Shown in pieces: positions 47,536 through 59,363 of a stretch of DNA of 64,000 nt; position 1 is the first letter of the stretch, and the number at the start of each line of letters is the position of its first letter. The notes under the pieces were generated by a model. The model worked only from the letters and a program-made list of their open reading frames with translations. It did not search any database and was not told the DNA's origin. Origin of the DNA: Lunularia cruciata. Taxonomy: Eukaryota; Streptophyta; Marchantiopsida; Lunulariales; Lunulariaceae. A program made the translations under genes and the position numbers. The stretch is from positions 39,308,001 to 39,372,000 of the forward strand of contig OX419757.1 in assembly GCA_948567375.1 (NCBI GenBank), in the 5' to 3' direction.

Positions 47536-47958
47536 TGTAACAATATGGAGTTTAGTGACGAAGTTAGTTGAGCTTACAAAGTAGAGAATAAGACAAAATA
47601 GCCTAGAATATTCTAGAAGCATCTAAGAAGCTTCTTAGGAAGCTTCCTAACTAGTTAACTTGCGCCCTAAGCAGGTAGCTTCTAGAAGGAAGCTTCTAGA
47701 AGCTTCTAACTAGCTTAGCTTGCACGCCAAGTAGGCGGCTTCTAGAAGGAAGCTTCTTGAGAAGCTTCCTAGTTAACTTGGCTTGCACTCCAAGAAAGCG
47801 GCTCAAGGAAGCTTCTTGAGAAGCTTCAAGGGACTTGTATGATACCTATAAATACCAAGGCCGAAGCTCATGCTAGGCATTCGAAGTTTTCCCTCATTCA
47901 AGTGTCCCAATGTGAATTTCCATTCTCCTATTTCTCTCCTCGGTTTTGGTCTTTTACA
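47536..47958 (+). repeat. Copy B 3' LTR
   Basis: 423 bp, 8 mismatches to the 5' LTR and no indels. Carries the same perfect heat-shock elements (47606-47618 and 47694-47706) and TATA box, so it could also drive flanking sequence. Confidence 0.95.
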
Positions 47959-47963
47959 CATCC

Positions 47964-50284
47964 CTTGATGGACTCTCTAAGTGTTGAACAACCCCATCCA
48001 TGCTATGAAGGGTGGGAACATAATTTGGTTCTACATCTACTATAGATCACACCAACTATCAAACGCTTGGATGAAATAATCTCAATTATACCCACCATAC
48101 TAGAGTAGCACTTTGAGCCTTTGGATGCCACATAAATCTTGTTTATGTCTTAAAATAATGGTGTGGACACACAATGTGGACTCTCAATTGAATCAACTCA
48201 TCTGCAAGACTCCAAATTGGAATCAATATACTCTCTCATGAGGACATGAGATTTAGGCTGATATCAAGCACCACTCCGTATAAAACCACTATGTATTTAA
48301 AAAAATCTCCTCTAGGATCCCTAAAGAACTCTATCATGACAATGTACTCCAAACCATAGTTTTAACCACCAAATACCATCACCAAGTGCCACCAACCACC
48401 ATACATCACCCACTAATGTAACTCTAATCATGGCAACTACACTACAAGAAATTGCAACTTGTAATTTGCCATCACAACACTCACTCCTATGGTATGTAGG
48501 TCATCACTTCCTATCTCATTTGAGAAAAATATAGGTAGTCTGATTGGTTATCACTCTAGCATATATTGAGAGCACACAAAAGCACCAATGTTCTAAACAT
48601 TAACGCATTTCACACAAACACGATGCACATACAAGAAGTAGATAATGGAATGGGTCTGATCAAAAGAAATCTAAACAATACACTCTATCTAATAAATCCA
48701 AATTAGAGTAACTTTGCAACCATTTGGTATTTGACCTAATAGGAAAGTCTTTCTACTCCTTTGCTACCAAGAACACCAAGGATGAGATCAAATGTCCTCT
48801 CTTAACAACAACTACATAGGTATAATACCAATAGCTAGACGTGTTATCTAGAGGTGAAAATTAGCTTAGTAGCATCTATGAGGATGTTAAATATGATGGA
48901 CTAAGTAGATCAGATTGAGGTATCACCAAAAAAGTATTTCTACTAATTGAGCAAGAGCCAAAATAGCATATAAACTTTGGAGCCAATTTCAAAGTCCTAA
49001 ATAGATGAATTAGGCATAAAAAATAAGAAAAATTCTCCTAAGGGAAAGAAGGTTGGCCTGCTCTCCCTCCTTATTTGTCTCATCAAGAGCTTTCAAAAAG
49101 TACCTCACCCATGTGATTATGAGATTCTAATAGAAATATTCTCTAAATATTCTTTTTGGTCAAAATTGGTTGACCAACCAGATAGTACAAGAACCAACAT
49201 GTCACCCATGCAATTGACTAATTTAAGGATTGAGCTTGCTGATAGGTCACCAATCCATGTATCTGATCCAATGGTTGAAGTTTCCTTTGAAGGAATCCTC
49301 TTTGCTATATAATAAAGATAAGGTGCTCCTTTGGGACATTGGAGTATTCAGTGTGAAGCTTTGTGTTTCTTCTCATGTGTTTCTCTTGGAAGTTCTCCTA
49401 CCCTCGGAACATTACAATAGGTATGGATATGATTCCACTATTCTCTAGGATAATAAGTGTGAGGGTGGATCAATTGGCTAAAGGACCAGTCGGCCAGGGT
49501 ACCAATCTAAGAACCAAAGATCTAGGACCAATTCCAACTTTATTTTGCATAATTATGAAGAGTGGGCTTATTTTGCCAATTGATTATCAAAAACTTATCT
49601 AAACTAGCTAGCCTCATGCTAAAAAGTTAGCTTGCTGGCCCTTTTATGCCTTCAAAGGCTCTTTAGCTCACAACCCTATATGTTGAAACCTTGGAGCTCA
49701 AAAAGTCAACAAAATGAGACTTTTTTTCTACCAATTCAAACCCTCTCCAATGTGACTAACTTCCACCAACTCAAGAACTAGCTTGGGCAACCTCCACCAA
49801 ATTCCACCCAGACTCAAGCAACCTCCAACTTTGGACAACCTTTGCCAATCTGATAGACCTCCAAGCAGTCCGCCAATCTAAAGAACCCCTAAATCCTATG
49901 CTAAAATTACATAATTTTCCAATTCAAGAAAAAGGGATTTCCAAATCACTAATTTGTGAGGATGGATTTCTCAATCTCTCTTCAATTGTGCTTTTTAGGT
50001 CCAATTTGCAACACCCCCACCACCAATTTCACTCTCTTGCACTTGAATTGAGCACCCATTGACTTGATTTGAAATTTCAACAATGCTTCCACATTAGGTC
50101 CAACAAATCTGTCAAAATATTCACACAAATTTGACAAAGCTTCCACATACAATCATTCTTAGAGAAATCAAGCAACAAACAAAGGTACCGATGATCTAGT
50201 AGGCTAGGAAACACCACCAACACCCAATCTTCCTACACCCAATTCCCCTTAGCTCACTTCTTGATGTAATCAAATGGTCACAAA
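47964..50284 (-). mobile_element. A1 gag start and 5' leader
   Basis: Continues A1 beyond the copy B insertion. It parallels 1857-3600 in the same orientation, interrupted by the family D solo LTR. No intact reading frame; the portion near the insertion probably encoded the gag N-terminus. Confidence 0.6.
48816..49421 (-). mobile_element. Solo LTR, family D, in A1 leader
   Basis: LTR 48821-49416 (596 bp), reversed, flanked by perfect target duplication ATAGG (48816-48820 and 49417-49421). Only one copy of the 165-bp unit is present, explaining its shorter length. The terminal TG is mutated to TA at 48821. Confidence 0.92.
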
Positions 50285-50725
50285 CTTAACTCAAATAAGA
50301 ACCATTCACTCTCAACTCAATATCTACCAACAATGTGCTCTCGTTACACTAGCAAGCAACACCCACTCTAGCTAAAGAGATTCCAGATGACACTTGCTTG
50401 TCTTTGTCCACCATAAAAAGGAGCTTGAAGGCTAAACATCAAGAAGTGAACTCTCTAGAGCTACACTTTGAAGGTATACTCCTTTTGACTCAACCTAGAA
50501 CTCCAATGCTTATAGTGCCACTGATGACCTACTTGACGGTGCAAACAATAGCTCTAATAATGTGATTAGTAGCCCTTAAAAAAATTAAAGCTACCACTAA
50601 GTAGTCTTTGAGCAACTACTGTTATTACTATGATTGCCAAGACTAACACTCCAATGTCCACGCCAACTAGCTTTGGTATTGCAAATGTTGTGACAATCAC
50701 CATCATATGTCATAATTGTGTGAAA
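50285..50725 (-). repeat. A1 5' LTR, truncated
   Basis: Matches the A1 3' LTR from ACTCTCAACTCAATATCTACC to the TTGCAAATGTTGTGA region. Similarity fades near 50720, so the outer end is lost and no target duplication for A1 could be found. Confidence 0.6.
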
Positions 50726-51340
50726 TAAACAAGTGATAAGCGGATATATATGGCTACAACTTGTTTTGTCTATCTTTGTTACCACTCCAATGTCATGATT
50801 ATACTATCTATCACTTATGCAAAATCTACTTTTTGATTTCACTAATTTCAAATGATATAAAAAATAAGGAAATAAGTACTCCAGAATTTTGTTTATGATC
50901 AAATTATTTTATGTTATTTAATTTTTGATAAATATACCTTCTCAGTTTTGAGAAAAAATGTTAAAAGAGTTTTATACTTTTGTTTTACTTATCTATGATT
51001 TGTAGGAAAAATAACAAAGAAAACATTTTTTAGTTCTTCCTATAGTTGAGCGAAAGAATCCTAAGAGTGTGCTTTCCTTGAGCTTCAAAAATATGCATAA
51101 TTTTCACAAAAATTTATTGGAAATGATAGAGAAAATTTCTACTATTACCATAAGTTCTCAATATAAGGTTTCATTCAACAACTTTTATACTTATCTTCAT
51201 ATATTTTTATTCTCATTCAAAATGATTTTATTGGTTCCTTCACTTGAACCTTGTATTCTGAGCAAGTCTAAGTTTTATTTGGAATATGCATATCCATTTT
51301 TCCTTGCATTTCCTTGTCAATTCATCAAAGTTTGTTGCAT
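50726..51340. other. AT-rich spacer
   Basis: No gene recognised. A 144-codon frame at 51069-51503 overlaps repeat F and has no recognisable domain. Confidence 0.5.
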
Positions 51341-51450
51341 AAGAACCTATTGCACATTGCACTTATATACCCCAAAGGAAGAGAGAAAGAGTAAAAAGCA
51401 CCAAAAAGTGCAAGTAAGAAAAAGAGCACAAAGCCCAAAGAACTCAAAGG
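51341..51450 (+). repeat. Small dispersed repeat F (copy 2)
   Basis: AAGAACCTATTGCAC, then TTATATACCCCAAAGGAAGAG, then AAAGCACCAAAAAGTGCAAG. Same order and spacing as the 29.7 and 59.4 kb copies. Confidence 0.5.
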
Positions 51451-51780
51451 GACCCAGACCAAAGCAAAACCAAGATGCCCAAGGCAACCCCAGGAGGGAC
51501 TGATAAAGCATAACAAAGCCCCATAATTTACCCCAACAAACCAAGCCAACATAAAAGAAACAAGGAAACTATTGATGGATTGTGTGATAAAGGTCCTCTA
51601 ATGGTAAATCTGGTAATTAAGGGGGGAGATCCCTAGACATGATGGGCACTCTTATTGCAACAACTTATCTATGAAGACCCTAGGCCTGAGAATGTTGAGT
51701 GTGATTGAGACTCATTGTTGAAAGTAAGAGGTGAGGATGGCTTGTGAGATAGCCATAGCTCTTCTCCTTTGCAAGGAACC

Positions 51781-53443
51781 TCAAGCTGCTTCCCTAAGCA
51801 GCCCATCAAAATGGTGATGAAGGTGATGAAAAATCTCCACTGTTAGAGGAGTGAAGGTGTTTGAGGCCAACCATAGTGCATAATGATCCTCCTTTCCTCG
51901 AGCAACGATGGTCACCACTACACCAACTTGAATGCCTGCTTGTGCTAGTGTCTTTGCCCATAAGGGATTCAAAACCACCACATCATATAAAGTATACCAT
52001 CCATCAATGAATATGATGATATTTGCTCTCACTTGACATGGGGATGGACTTGATAAGTCCAACCACCACTTGATATATACTTGGAGTTGTGTAGATTAGA
52101 AGAGTTGAGCCACATTATCTCTAATGGCATTGTGAACTCTAGTAGGCTCTCCTCCATAGTAAATGAATTCCTTGTATGTTTATGTGGAGTTGCACATGCA
52201 TTGGTTTAGAAGCTCTAGCAAGATTAGATGAGGGAGACCCAATCATAGGCAGAGTGTAGTGGAAAACTCCTTGGAAGTGAAGCAAAAATCCTATATCAAA
52301 GGAGAAGCATATAGCCAAGCTCCAAAGCCTTTCACTCCACAAGAAAAGATACTCACTATATTAGATAATGGTGCATCAATGAGGATGCCAGTGAGGGTGT
52401 GGGTGTGCATATGCTCATTGATGTTTGCTCAAACTTCCTAGAGTCTAGAGAAACAAAGTCAGCAAACATTAGAAAGTGCTATGCAAGCAAGGCTTGGTAA
52501 AAGGTCACAAGCCAATCATAGATATATTTGAAATTCATAGTTACCTAAATCCACTATCATGATAGCTGCCAGTAGAGAAGGTATAAGAACCTATCAGCTA
52601 AGTAGAGGGCCACTAAGACCCAGCACTTGTGAAAGCTGTTGGTGCAATGAACTCATGTAGTACAAAGCCACATCCTCCCATGACTACAGGTAGGGCGGTC
52701 TAAAATCTACACCACTCCTGTAATAATTGTGGCTGCAAACATGGCCTTAAGAGAGTGGAGAAGGTACGACATGTAGTGTTATAAAAAATGCATAGGTGTG
52801 GCAAAAGTGCCTCAATAGGAGGGTATGTGTGAGCTAGATAGGAGGCTTGAAGGAGATAACTACATGCTAAGATAGAGTAGGCAACTTGTGCATTCCCCAA
52901 CCAAAGGGAGAAAATGAACATGGGTAGTGGCCTATACTAATGTGTCAGAGATGAATGTGCTGTAGTAGTCCTCCACTCCTAATGTGGATCCCAACACTCT
53001 TACGCCTCTTATTGGGAATTGGAACCTTGGTGGAAAATCTGAAGTGGAGAGAGTTGCATGTGGGCTCCATACCTTACATTTATGAGTCTGGAATCATAAA
53101 CGCAAGGCTCTAAGCTACCTATGAAAGCGGCTATGATGTGGATCACATCTTCCAAGGGGCCTAAGATGTGTATATCATCAAAGAAGGATGGAAAAAGACA
53201 TGATGTATATGTAGCTGCTATGAATGCCTGTGGAGCTATGTAGTGAGCTATGGCAAAGAGAGGTCCTCTAGGAGGATCCCCTTGGCATGTACCCTCAACA
53301 AAAGCAAGTTGTGTGAAATCTTTTGTGGTAGTGTGGTGGCTATACAACAAAGGGGCCTCTATGCCATAGAAAATGCAAACAAATGGAATCACAAAGGAGA
53401 TCTGCTCCCCAACCAAGCAAAGAAACAAAACAAAGTTGTACAA
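51781..53443 (-). pseudogene. Non-LTR-type reverse transcriptase remnant
   Basis: The minus-strand open segment 53443-53009 has the RT palm blocks: EGTCQGDPPRGPLFAIAHY followed by FPSFFDDIHILGPLEDV, with the two adjacent Asp of the active site. The later segments 52921-52700 and 52062-51781 match the C-terminal part found in the same plant and algal retroelement proteins (...VRANIIIFIDGWYTLYDVVVLNPL...). Stops and shifts separate the blocks. No LTRs, poly(A) tail or target duplication were found, so the element class is uncertain. Confidence 0.65.
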
Positions 53444-53604
53444 GAAGTGGTATTGAAGGCACTAGAGACATCCACTTAGGAAACTACCCCAATTGGCATA
53501 GAGATCCTAGGTGCTCTGATGCCAACGATAACTGCCTCACAACCACCAAGAGTGGTCACGGCAAACTGATGTGGAGACAAGAAAGAAGAAAAAGAGCGGC
53601 ATAG

Positions 53605-54020
53605 CTTTAGGCTCCACTCTTTGCACTTAGCTTTTAGCTATTCTTAGTCCAATCTCTTGTCAAATTATCTCTCCTTGGGTTTCCATGTCAAATAGTCCAA
53701 ATTTAGTTCCTTAAGGATCTACTTTCCTTGCACTTGTTAATTATCCCTTTTATGAAACTTAAGATATGCCTTTGATTGGCTGTCTGTTTCCCTGCTCTGT
53801 ATCTTTATATTCGAGAATCATCATGAATCATCATGTTCTTCATGAGGACATCTTCTTCTAACAGTTCCTTTATTTCTAATTTTATAAATGATTAATTTTA
53901 TCTCGCTCACCTTGTAGGATCGTTATATAATTAAGATGCGAGGTATAAGTTTTTACATAATGAGGTATCATTGCCATTCAGAATTTGGACAGAAAATCCA
54001 CAGAAAAGAATTCGATTAGA
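53605..54020. other. Spacer before the giant inverted repeat
   Basis: No gene recognised. A block near 53965-54015 (GCCATTCAGAATTTGGA...) is a direct, partial copy of sequence inside the inverted repeat (54340-54385). Confidence 0.5.
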
Positions 54021-55000
54021 AATTAGCACTTTATCACCATATAAAAGAATATAGAAAGAAGTCATGTCAAACGTTCATAACACCAATTTACCTTTAGTTG
54101 AATAAGGAGGAGAAAAGTTTGATTGTTACAAGTTGTGGGAAACATAGTAGAGAATAATATGGCTCGTGTAGACGACAGGTGGGGCCTCCCAAAAGAAGTA
54201 TTGATTGTCATAGAGATACACATTCCACCAAATGCTTATCATTATAGGTGCAATTGTTAATAATAACGTAGATGAAAGCATACGATTTTTGTGAAGGAAA
54301 GTAGAATGTGGTGGGCTTTTTGAGTAGTGGATGCTATCATTGCCATTCAGAATTTGGATGGAAAATCCACCGAAAATAATTAGATCAGATTGTGGTATAT
54401 TGATTACGAGAGAGCTTTATATAACAAATTATACCTCAATCTGATTTAATTATTTTCGGTGAATTTTCCGTCCAAATTCTGAATGGCAATGATAGCATCC
54501 ACTACTCAAAAAGCCCACCACATTCTACTTTCCTTCACAAAAATCGTATGCTTTCATCTACGTTATTATTAACAATTGCACCTATAATGATAAGCATTTG
54601 GAGCTTTATATAACAAATTATACCTCAATCTGATTTAATTATCTTCGGTGAATTTTCCGTCCAAATTCTGAATGGCAATGATAGCATCCACTACTCAAAA
54701 AGCCCACCACATTCTACTTTCCTTCACAAAAATCGTATGCTTTCATCTACGTTATTATTAACAATTGCACCTATAATGATAAGCATTTGGTGGAATGTGT
54801 ATCTCTATGACAATAAATAATTCTTTTGGGAGGCCCTACCTGTCGTCTACACGAGCCATATTATTCTCTACTATGTTTCCCACAACTTGTAACAATCAAA
54901 CTTTTCTCCTCCTTATTCAACTAAAGGTAAATTGATGTTATGAACGTTTGACATGACTTCTTTCTATATTCTCACTTTATATGGCGATGAAGTGCTAATT
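54021..55000. repeat. Giant inverted repeat with internal tandem duplication
   Basis: The left arm (54021 to about 54400) is nearly perfectly complementary to the right arm (about 54617-55000). The inner 189 bp of the right arm is duplicated in tandem (54412-54600 and 54601-54789, one mismatch seen). Ends: AATTAGCACT at left, AGTGCTAATT at right. A transcript would form a hairpin of about 380 bp. No coding sequence inside. Confidence 0.92.
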
Positions 55001-56088
55001 GTGCCAGTCTTCCTATTTTGAATTGATTTCCCTTGGTCTGAAAGTGCTTCTTGCAATAATTAATGTACACTTGATGGAGTTATAACCTCCTTCTCGACAT
55101 TCCATTGCTGATCTATGAGTGGACTAGGTATCAATTTAAAGACAGCCCTATGGACACTATGTTTATGCAAAAGAATCTCTAACTCCATTTTATAGTATGG
55201 GCCTTTTCTCGTGTGAGGTGATTTTTAGTTCAAATTAGAATGAAGGCGAGATTACAATAGATATCATTTGGCATGTGGTGATGATTTCCATTGAAGTTGG
55301 AGAACAATAGTGACTGATTAGTTTACGAAATCCTTGGGAGTGACCATGGACTATTTCACAAGTGAAGCGGAGTTTATTGTTTTTTCTCACCTTTTAGTGC
55401 AAGTCCAAGAGACTTGGTTGATAAGAAATGAACTGGAGGTCGCGCCTACAGCTAAATAGAGATCCACCAGATCCACTAGCTCTTGGCGATCACTGCAAAC
55501 TCTTATGTACTCTACGCTTTCGTGCATTCTAGAGGAGTTTCCCAACAAAGTAGTTGGCCCCCACGTCCAGCATATTCCTCTCCACAATGAGCAGCAAAAG
55601 GACCGTGCGTGCATATTAGGAAGGAAGGGAGTCCATTCTTACCAATCACATATGAGTATAAGGTCGATGCCGATATCTTCCCAACTAGTGCATTTCTCTA
55701 AATGAAGAGAAAGACGTCTTCTTATCTCATCTGTGTTATGATATTTATTCCTAGGCAAGAAGTAGTAGATGAGAGATTTTGATTCCCGTTGAATCCTTTG
55801 ATACGGACGACATATACAACGGGACGGAGAGAGTGTCCAATCACTCTAGCCCACCTCGGACCCTTGCAGCTAAAAGTTCAAAGTATCTTTTTGTGTACCA
55901 CTAGTGCACAGCTCGCTTCATCGTTCATAAATGAGGTCTCCAATTAAAACCTTTAAAAATTATTTGCTTAGTTGCTCCTGGGATCCATCCACCAATCAAC
56001 TTGGCTGACTTAGGCTGGTGTCGTTTTAAACCTCAGAGTACAAACTGCTAGGACTCTATATCACTCTCGATTATGTTGAAGAGAAAAA
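55001..56088 (+). other. Spacer with a possible copia RNase H scrap
   Basis: Near 55340-55460 the plus strand reads TMDYFTSEAEFIVFSHLL...WLIRNELE, resembling the copia RNase H 'STEAEY...WL...L' block. Too short to be sure. The rest is unassigned. Confidence 0.35.
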
Positions 56089-56311
56089 GGCGACCGTGTA
56101 GAAAAAATGAAGGATGGGCCATCAAGCCTTACAAGGGAGAGACAATAAAAAGGTAAAATGGTGCTAAGTCCCAATAGAGTCTATATGAGAAATCTGCACA
56201 CCGCACTTAAGATATCTGAGCTATGCAAGTCGTACAGTTTACACACAACTGAAGCATTCGAAAAAATATCACCTAATGTGATCGTTCTCCTATGGATTGC
56301 ACCAACCACTG
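56089..56311 (-). repeat. Dispersed repeat E, full-length reverse copy
   Basis: GGCGACCGTGTAG...CATCAAGCCTTACAAGGGAGAGACAA...AATAGAGTCTATATGAGAAATCTGC...GATTGCACCAACCACTG, 223 bp. Reverse complement of the 21574-21838 copy. Confidence 0.75.
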
Positions 56312-56696
56312 TCTATAACTCAATGGACATATATTATCTACAATATATTACAAAGTATGAGAGTAATACCTTTGATGCCTAATTATGTTGAAACATACCT
56401 CTCAAATTAATCTAGATTATAACTGTTATGCACCATACTTTCCAAGGGCAGGTACTGTACGTAAGTTGATGCGCGCAAACGCATGGACAAACATATGAAG
56501 TATTGCAGTATCCACCCTACGGTCGACTAACCTCGTCAATTTTCTGTATATTGAAGAACCATCTTGACAAATATTGGACCACTAATTCTTTACTGAGTAT
56601 GGTCATCTGAAAAGAGTAAGTTGTTCACGAACTAGTTTCTCGGTTCCAACGCAAGAGTGAAAATGTTTTAAACAATCAAAACCCAAATGAGAAAAA

Positions 56697-56732
56697 GGCG
56701 ATCGGGTAAGATAACAAGAAGGACGGGAATCC
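56697..56732 (-). repeat. Repeat E end fragment
   Basis: GGCGATCGGGTAAGATAACAAGAAGGACGGGAATCC; a truncated GGCGACC end of repeat E. Confidence 0.5.
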
Positions 56733-57021
56733 AAATCGCATATTGTAATCGCAAAATTGTGTGACGCCACTCTTGGCCCTCAATTTTGCCTCTACTTCAC
56801 TTTGTACGGAACTTCAATCATTGATCTGCTCTTCAGTACAGTACTCCATATCACAATGGTTGTGGATATAGAAGCCATTCATCAAACCTGATCATCGGCC
56901 TTAAGTGTCCGTACAACAACTCCTACATGTCAGAAGACAGCAGTGTATTGCATGTCTGTTCGTTCTATCTGCAGATCTGGAATTGTATATCTCCTATACT
57001 TTTTTTTCCCCCTTTATTGAA

Positions 57022-57196
57022 GGACGACCGCGAAGAAAAAAATAAAAATTGGGAAGACCCCATCAAGCCGTACAAGGGGGAAATGAAAAAAAGTAAACGG
57101 GCTATATTGGGGTTTAGCACCATGTTATTTTTTTTTTCTCTCCCTTGTACGGCTTGATAGGGTCTTCCCATCCTTCGTTTTTCCTGCGCGGTCGCC
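57022..57196. repeat. Two repeat E ends in inverted orientation
   Basis: GACGACCGCG-AGAAAAA...CCCATCAAGCCGTACAAGG at left faces CCTTGTACGGCTTGATAGGG...GCGCGGTCGCC at right, giving a foldback of about 175 bp with a short centre containing TTTAGCACCATG. Confidence 0.8.
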
Positions 57197-59207
57197 TTTT
57201 TTTTGCTATATTCATTGATTCATATTCAAAGGGTCGCCTCCTCCTTGAAATTACCCGTTAGCGGGATGCTGTCTTCGTCTTACTGAAAACCCTGTGTTAT
57301 CCACGCAGCATGCAGAACATAAACATGGTATCCCGTATCTTGACGGTGTCAGAAGAAACTGGACAGCAAATCAACACTGCGAGACTGAAAATATCTACAA
57401 GGGCTGCAATGACAGGAATACAAATGGCATGTCATATTTGGAAAGAAAGAGATTGTGTCGCTCAGCTCTCTCGATATTGTCGAATATGACATCATGCTAT
57501 TGCTTACCTCGTAATCGTGGGGAGGATTGTGCTTGTCACTTTCCGCCTAATTCAATCTGTCTTATTTGCCGATCCACGAGGGAGATTTCAAATTTACCTT
57601 TACCTCATGGTTCCCAGTTGGTAATTGTAGCTATCAGTCCCTTCTGTCCTAAGTAACTTAACTATTCAAAGTCAGCACGAATCGCCAGATTTCGGTGCCT
57701 TCACCTTCATTGAGGAAGAGAGCAGTCAAATGCATGAGAAGCTTCACATGTTTCCGTGGACCTTCTCCAAAAACCTCACCGGCAATCGATCATACATTGA
57801 CATTGATTTTTCCTCGGTTATGTGACCGTCAACCAACTGTCAAACTCCCGAACAGTAGGGTATACTCGTAATTGGTACTATTCGACGCTGAATTCGATTC
57901 CAGCTGAAGGTCATGTTAAGAAAAGCCCTATTATCCTGTTCAACTACTTTGACGGAGGTTCTGTTTACCGAACAAGAAGACCAATGATACCTGTAGCTGG
58001 ACAAAAGTTTCTATTCTCGCTTATTGATAATATCGATCTGAAGACTCGGTTGGCCGACGGATTTTGTATTCATGAGTTTTCTGAACCTTTCTGTGGATGC
58101 ATTACAATCGGATCACCCTGTCCTAGTGTAAAGGACGATCGACCTTACAGTGCTGTATGGATATCAACCAAGGTTATCGGGTACTTTCAATTTCTCAATT
58201 CGCAACACATCATGCGCTAAGAATGGCCAGTTGCTCCACATTGCCATGCTATTTAGAAAGACTAAAAACCATGCCTAGTCTTATAGTGGGCTCTACTACA
58301 TAAGATCCTCTAATAAGGGGAAAGAAAATTTAGAGAACCGGTAATAAAATCTGGAGGGAAAAACCTTGTCAAATAGAGGAAACAGGAATGAAGTGGAGGT
58401 TCTCATCAGTTTTGGCACAGAGCTCCAAAATAATCATGACTGGAGAAGCGGTTTGACAAATAGACGTGAGGAATACCGGACTTGGAAAGAAAGCCACGCC
58501 ATGCGGAACATGAGGAATCCGAGATTCTTGAAAGAAGATTGACAGAGCTTTGTTGGGACAAGAAAACATTTGACCCTATAGACAGGGTGATACTAGGGCC
58601 AATGAATTGCAGCAGTCGTCGTCTCCTTCTGATTCCAAAACAATTTCATTCGAGTGAAGCTCAAAAAAGGGGCGGAAAACCTTAGGAACCCTACCCCCCT
58701 AAGCTACGCTTCAAACATGAGGTGAGACTAGACATTTATGTAGCAGATAGAGATTCTAAAGCAGACTAATAGTTATCAGAACAAATTGCAATACTCATAT
58801 TGATGCCTCCGAAAGGGAGAAAGAGGAGAACTCTAAGGCTCAAATTCGTTCTTGAGAACTGTTCGCATGTTTTGTGATAATTGAAATTGAGTGGGTAAGC
58901 ATCTTCGTCAGGATCAACATCTATGGATAGGATATACCTCTTACTAGATAGGATTCTCAAGACCATGATTCTTTGCTATCTACAAACGGAGACATTTAGT
59001 GTATGGCATCCTTGATTTCTTGAATCCGATGTTTCTAACGAGATTGCACCATATAAAGTCATTAGTCCTTGTTTAGGGTCCTTGTAGGTTCAGGTCAGGT
59101 ATACCAGAAAGAACCACAACTACAGAAGCACTGAAGATTCTCACCATACCCTCGAAGTTGCCACTGTATCTCTTTACGACTTTAGTAAACTCCCCTGTAC
59201 CTGTTGG
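57197..59207. other. Region without a recognised gene
   Basis: Frames of 120 codons (57294-57656) and 132 codons (57822-58220, GTG start) are open on the plus strand, and an open run just upstream of the second is in another frame. No domain was recognised, and frames of this length are expected by chance. They could be exons of an unknown or broken gene. Confidence 0.35.
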
Positions 59208-59281
59208 GGCTACCTTTTTTGTCTCTCCGTTGTACGGCTTGATGGGGGTCTTCCCATCCTTCGTTTTTACTACGCGGTCGC
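59208..59281 (+). repeat. Repeat E end fragment
   Basis: CTTTTTTGTCTCTCC-GTTGTACGGCTTGATGG...CTACGCGGTCGC: the right end of repeat E, truncated at its left. Confidence 0.65.
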
Positions 59282-59363
59282 TTTTCCCCCTGTACCATAT
59301 AGTTGTTACTACTACATGATTCTCTTCCAACAGGAGATAGAACAAGAGCAGCATGGCCTGGGC

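Larger units (their letters stand above)
43885..47571 (+). pseudogene. Copy B pol polyprotein (two internal stops)
   Basis: One frame runs from the frameshift overlap to TGA at 47569-47571, broken only by TAA at 46570 and TAG at 46933. Order: aspartic protease ([10 protein letters not shown]), three 20-residue repeats (44374-44553), RT ([20 protein letters not shown] with both catalytic Asp), RNase H ([31 protein letters not shown]), integrase zinc region ([10 protein letters not shown]...CESCQRNK) and DDE core (LDLIT, SDRDPRF, DGQTERANR). A GPY/F-like WIGPFDI and a C-terminal chromodomain (YEVDRILARR...YKVLWKGYP...TWEPLSHL) follow. All catalytic residues checked are present. The last 36 nt of the frame lie in the 3' LTR. 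Both stops fit C-to-T changes of Gln codons. Confidence 0.93.
42311..47963 (+). mobile_element. Young Ty3/gypsy chromovirus, copy B
   Basis: Complete LTR-to-LTR element of 5643 bp at 42316-47958, with perfect 5-bp target duplication CATCC (42311-42315 and 47959-47963). Both LTRs are 423 bp, TG...CA, differing at 8 sites (1.9%), six of them transitions. The primer-binding site TGGTATCAGAGC (initiator tRNA-Met type) starts one base after the 5' LTR; the polypurine tract GGCGGGGGAATA abuts the 3' LTR. Gag and pol are in different frames with a -1 frameshift signal between them. Three premature stops (43307, 46570, 46933) mean this copy cannot make full proteins, so any movement would need help in trans. 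Confidence 0.96.
34980..50725 (-). mobile_element. Ty3/gypsy element with methyltransferase and PHD finger (A1)
   Basis: Minus-strand element read from high to low coordinate: partial 5' LTR (50725-50285), leader, gag with CCHC motif, DNA methyltransferase (40436-39130), RT and RNase H (38640-37097), integrase (36960-36200), PHD finger (36130-35690), polypurine tract (AGGGGAAAT on the minus strand) and 3' LTR (35541-34980). It is split by copy B (42316-47958) with target duplication CATCC, and by a solo family D LTR (48821-49416). Without these inserts it is about 9.5 kb. Stops and frameshifts in every domain show it is dead. Domain order was inferred by reading translated blocks; exact ends are approximate. 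Confidence 0.75.

Noticed and set aside
42311-47963. Copy B as a currently autonomous element
   Set aside because: Three in-frame stops in gag and pol prevent full proteins despite young, matching LTRs.
51069-51503. 144-codon plus-strand frame
   Set aside because: AT-rich, no domain, overlaps repeat F; length is within chance expectation for a window of this size.
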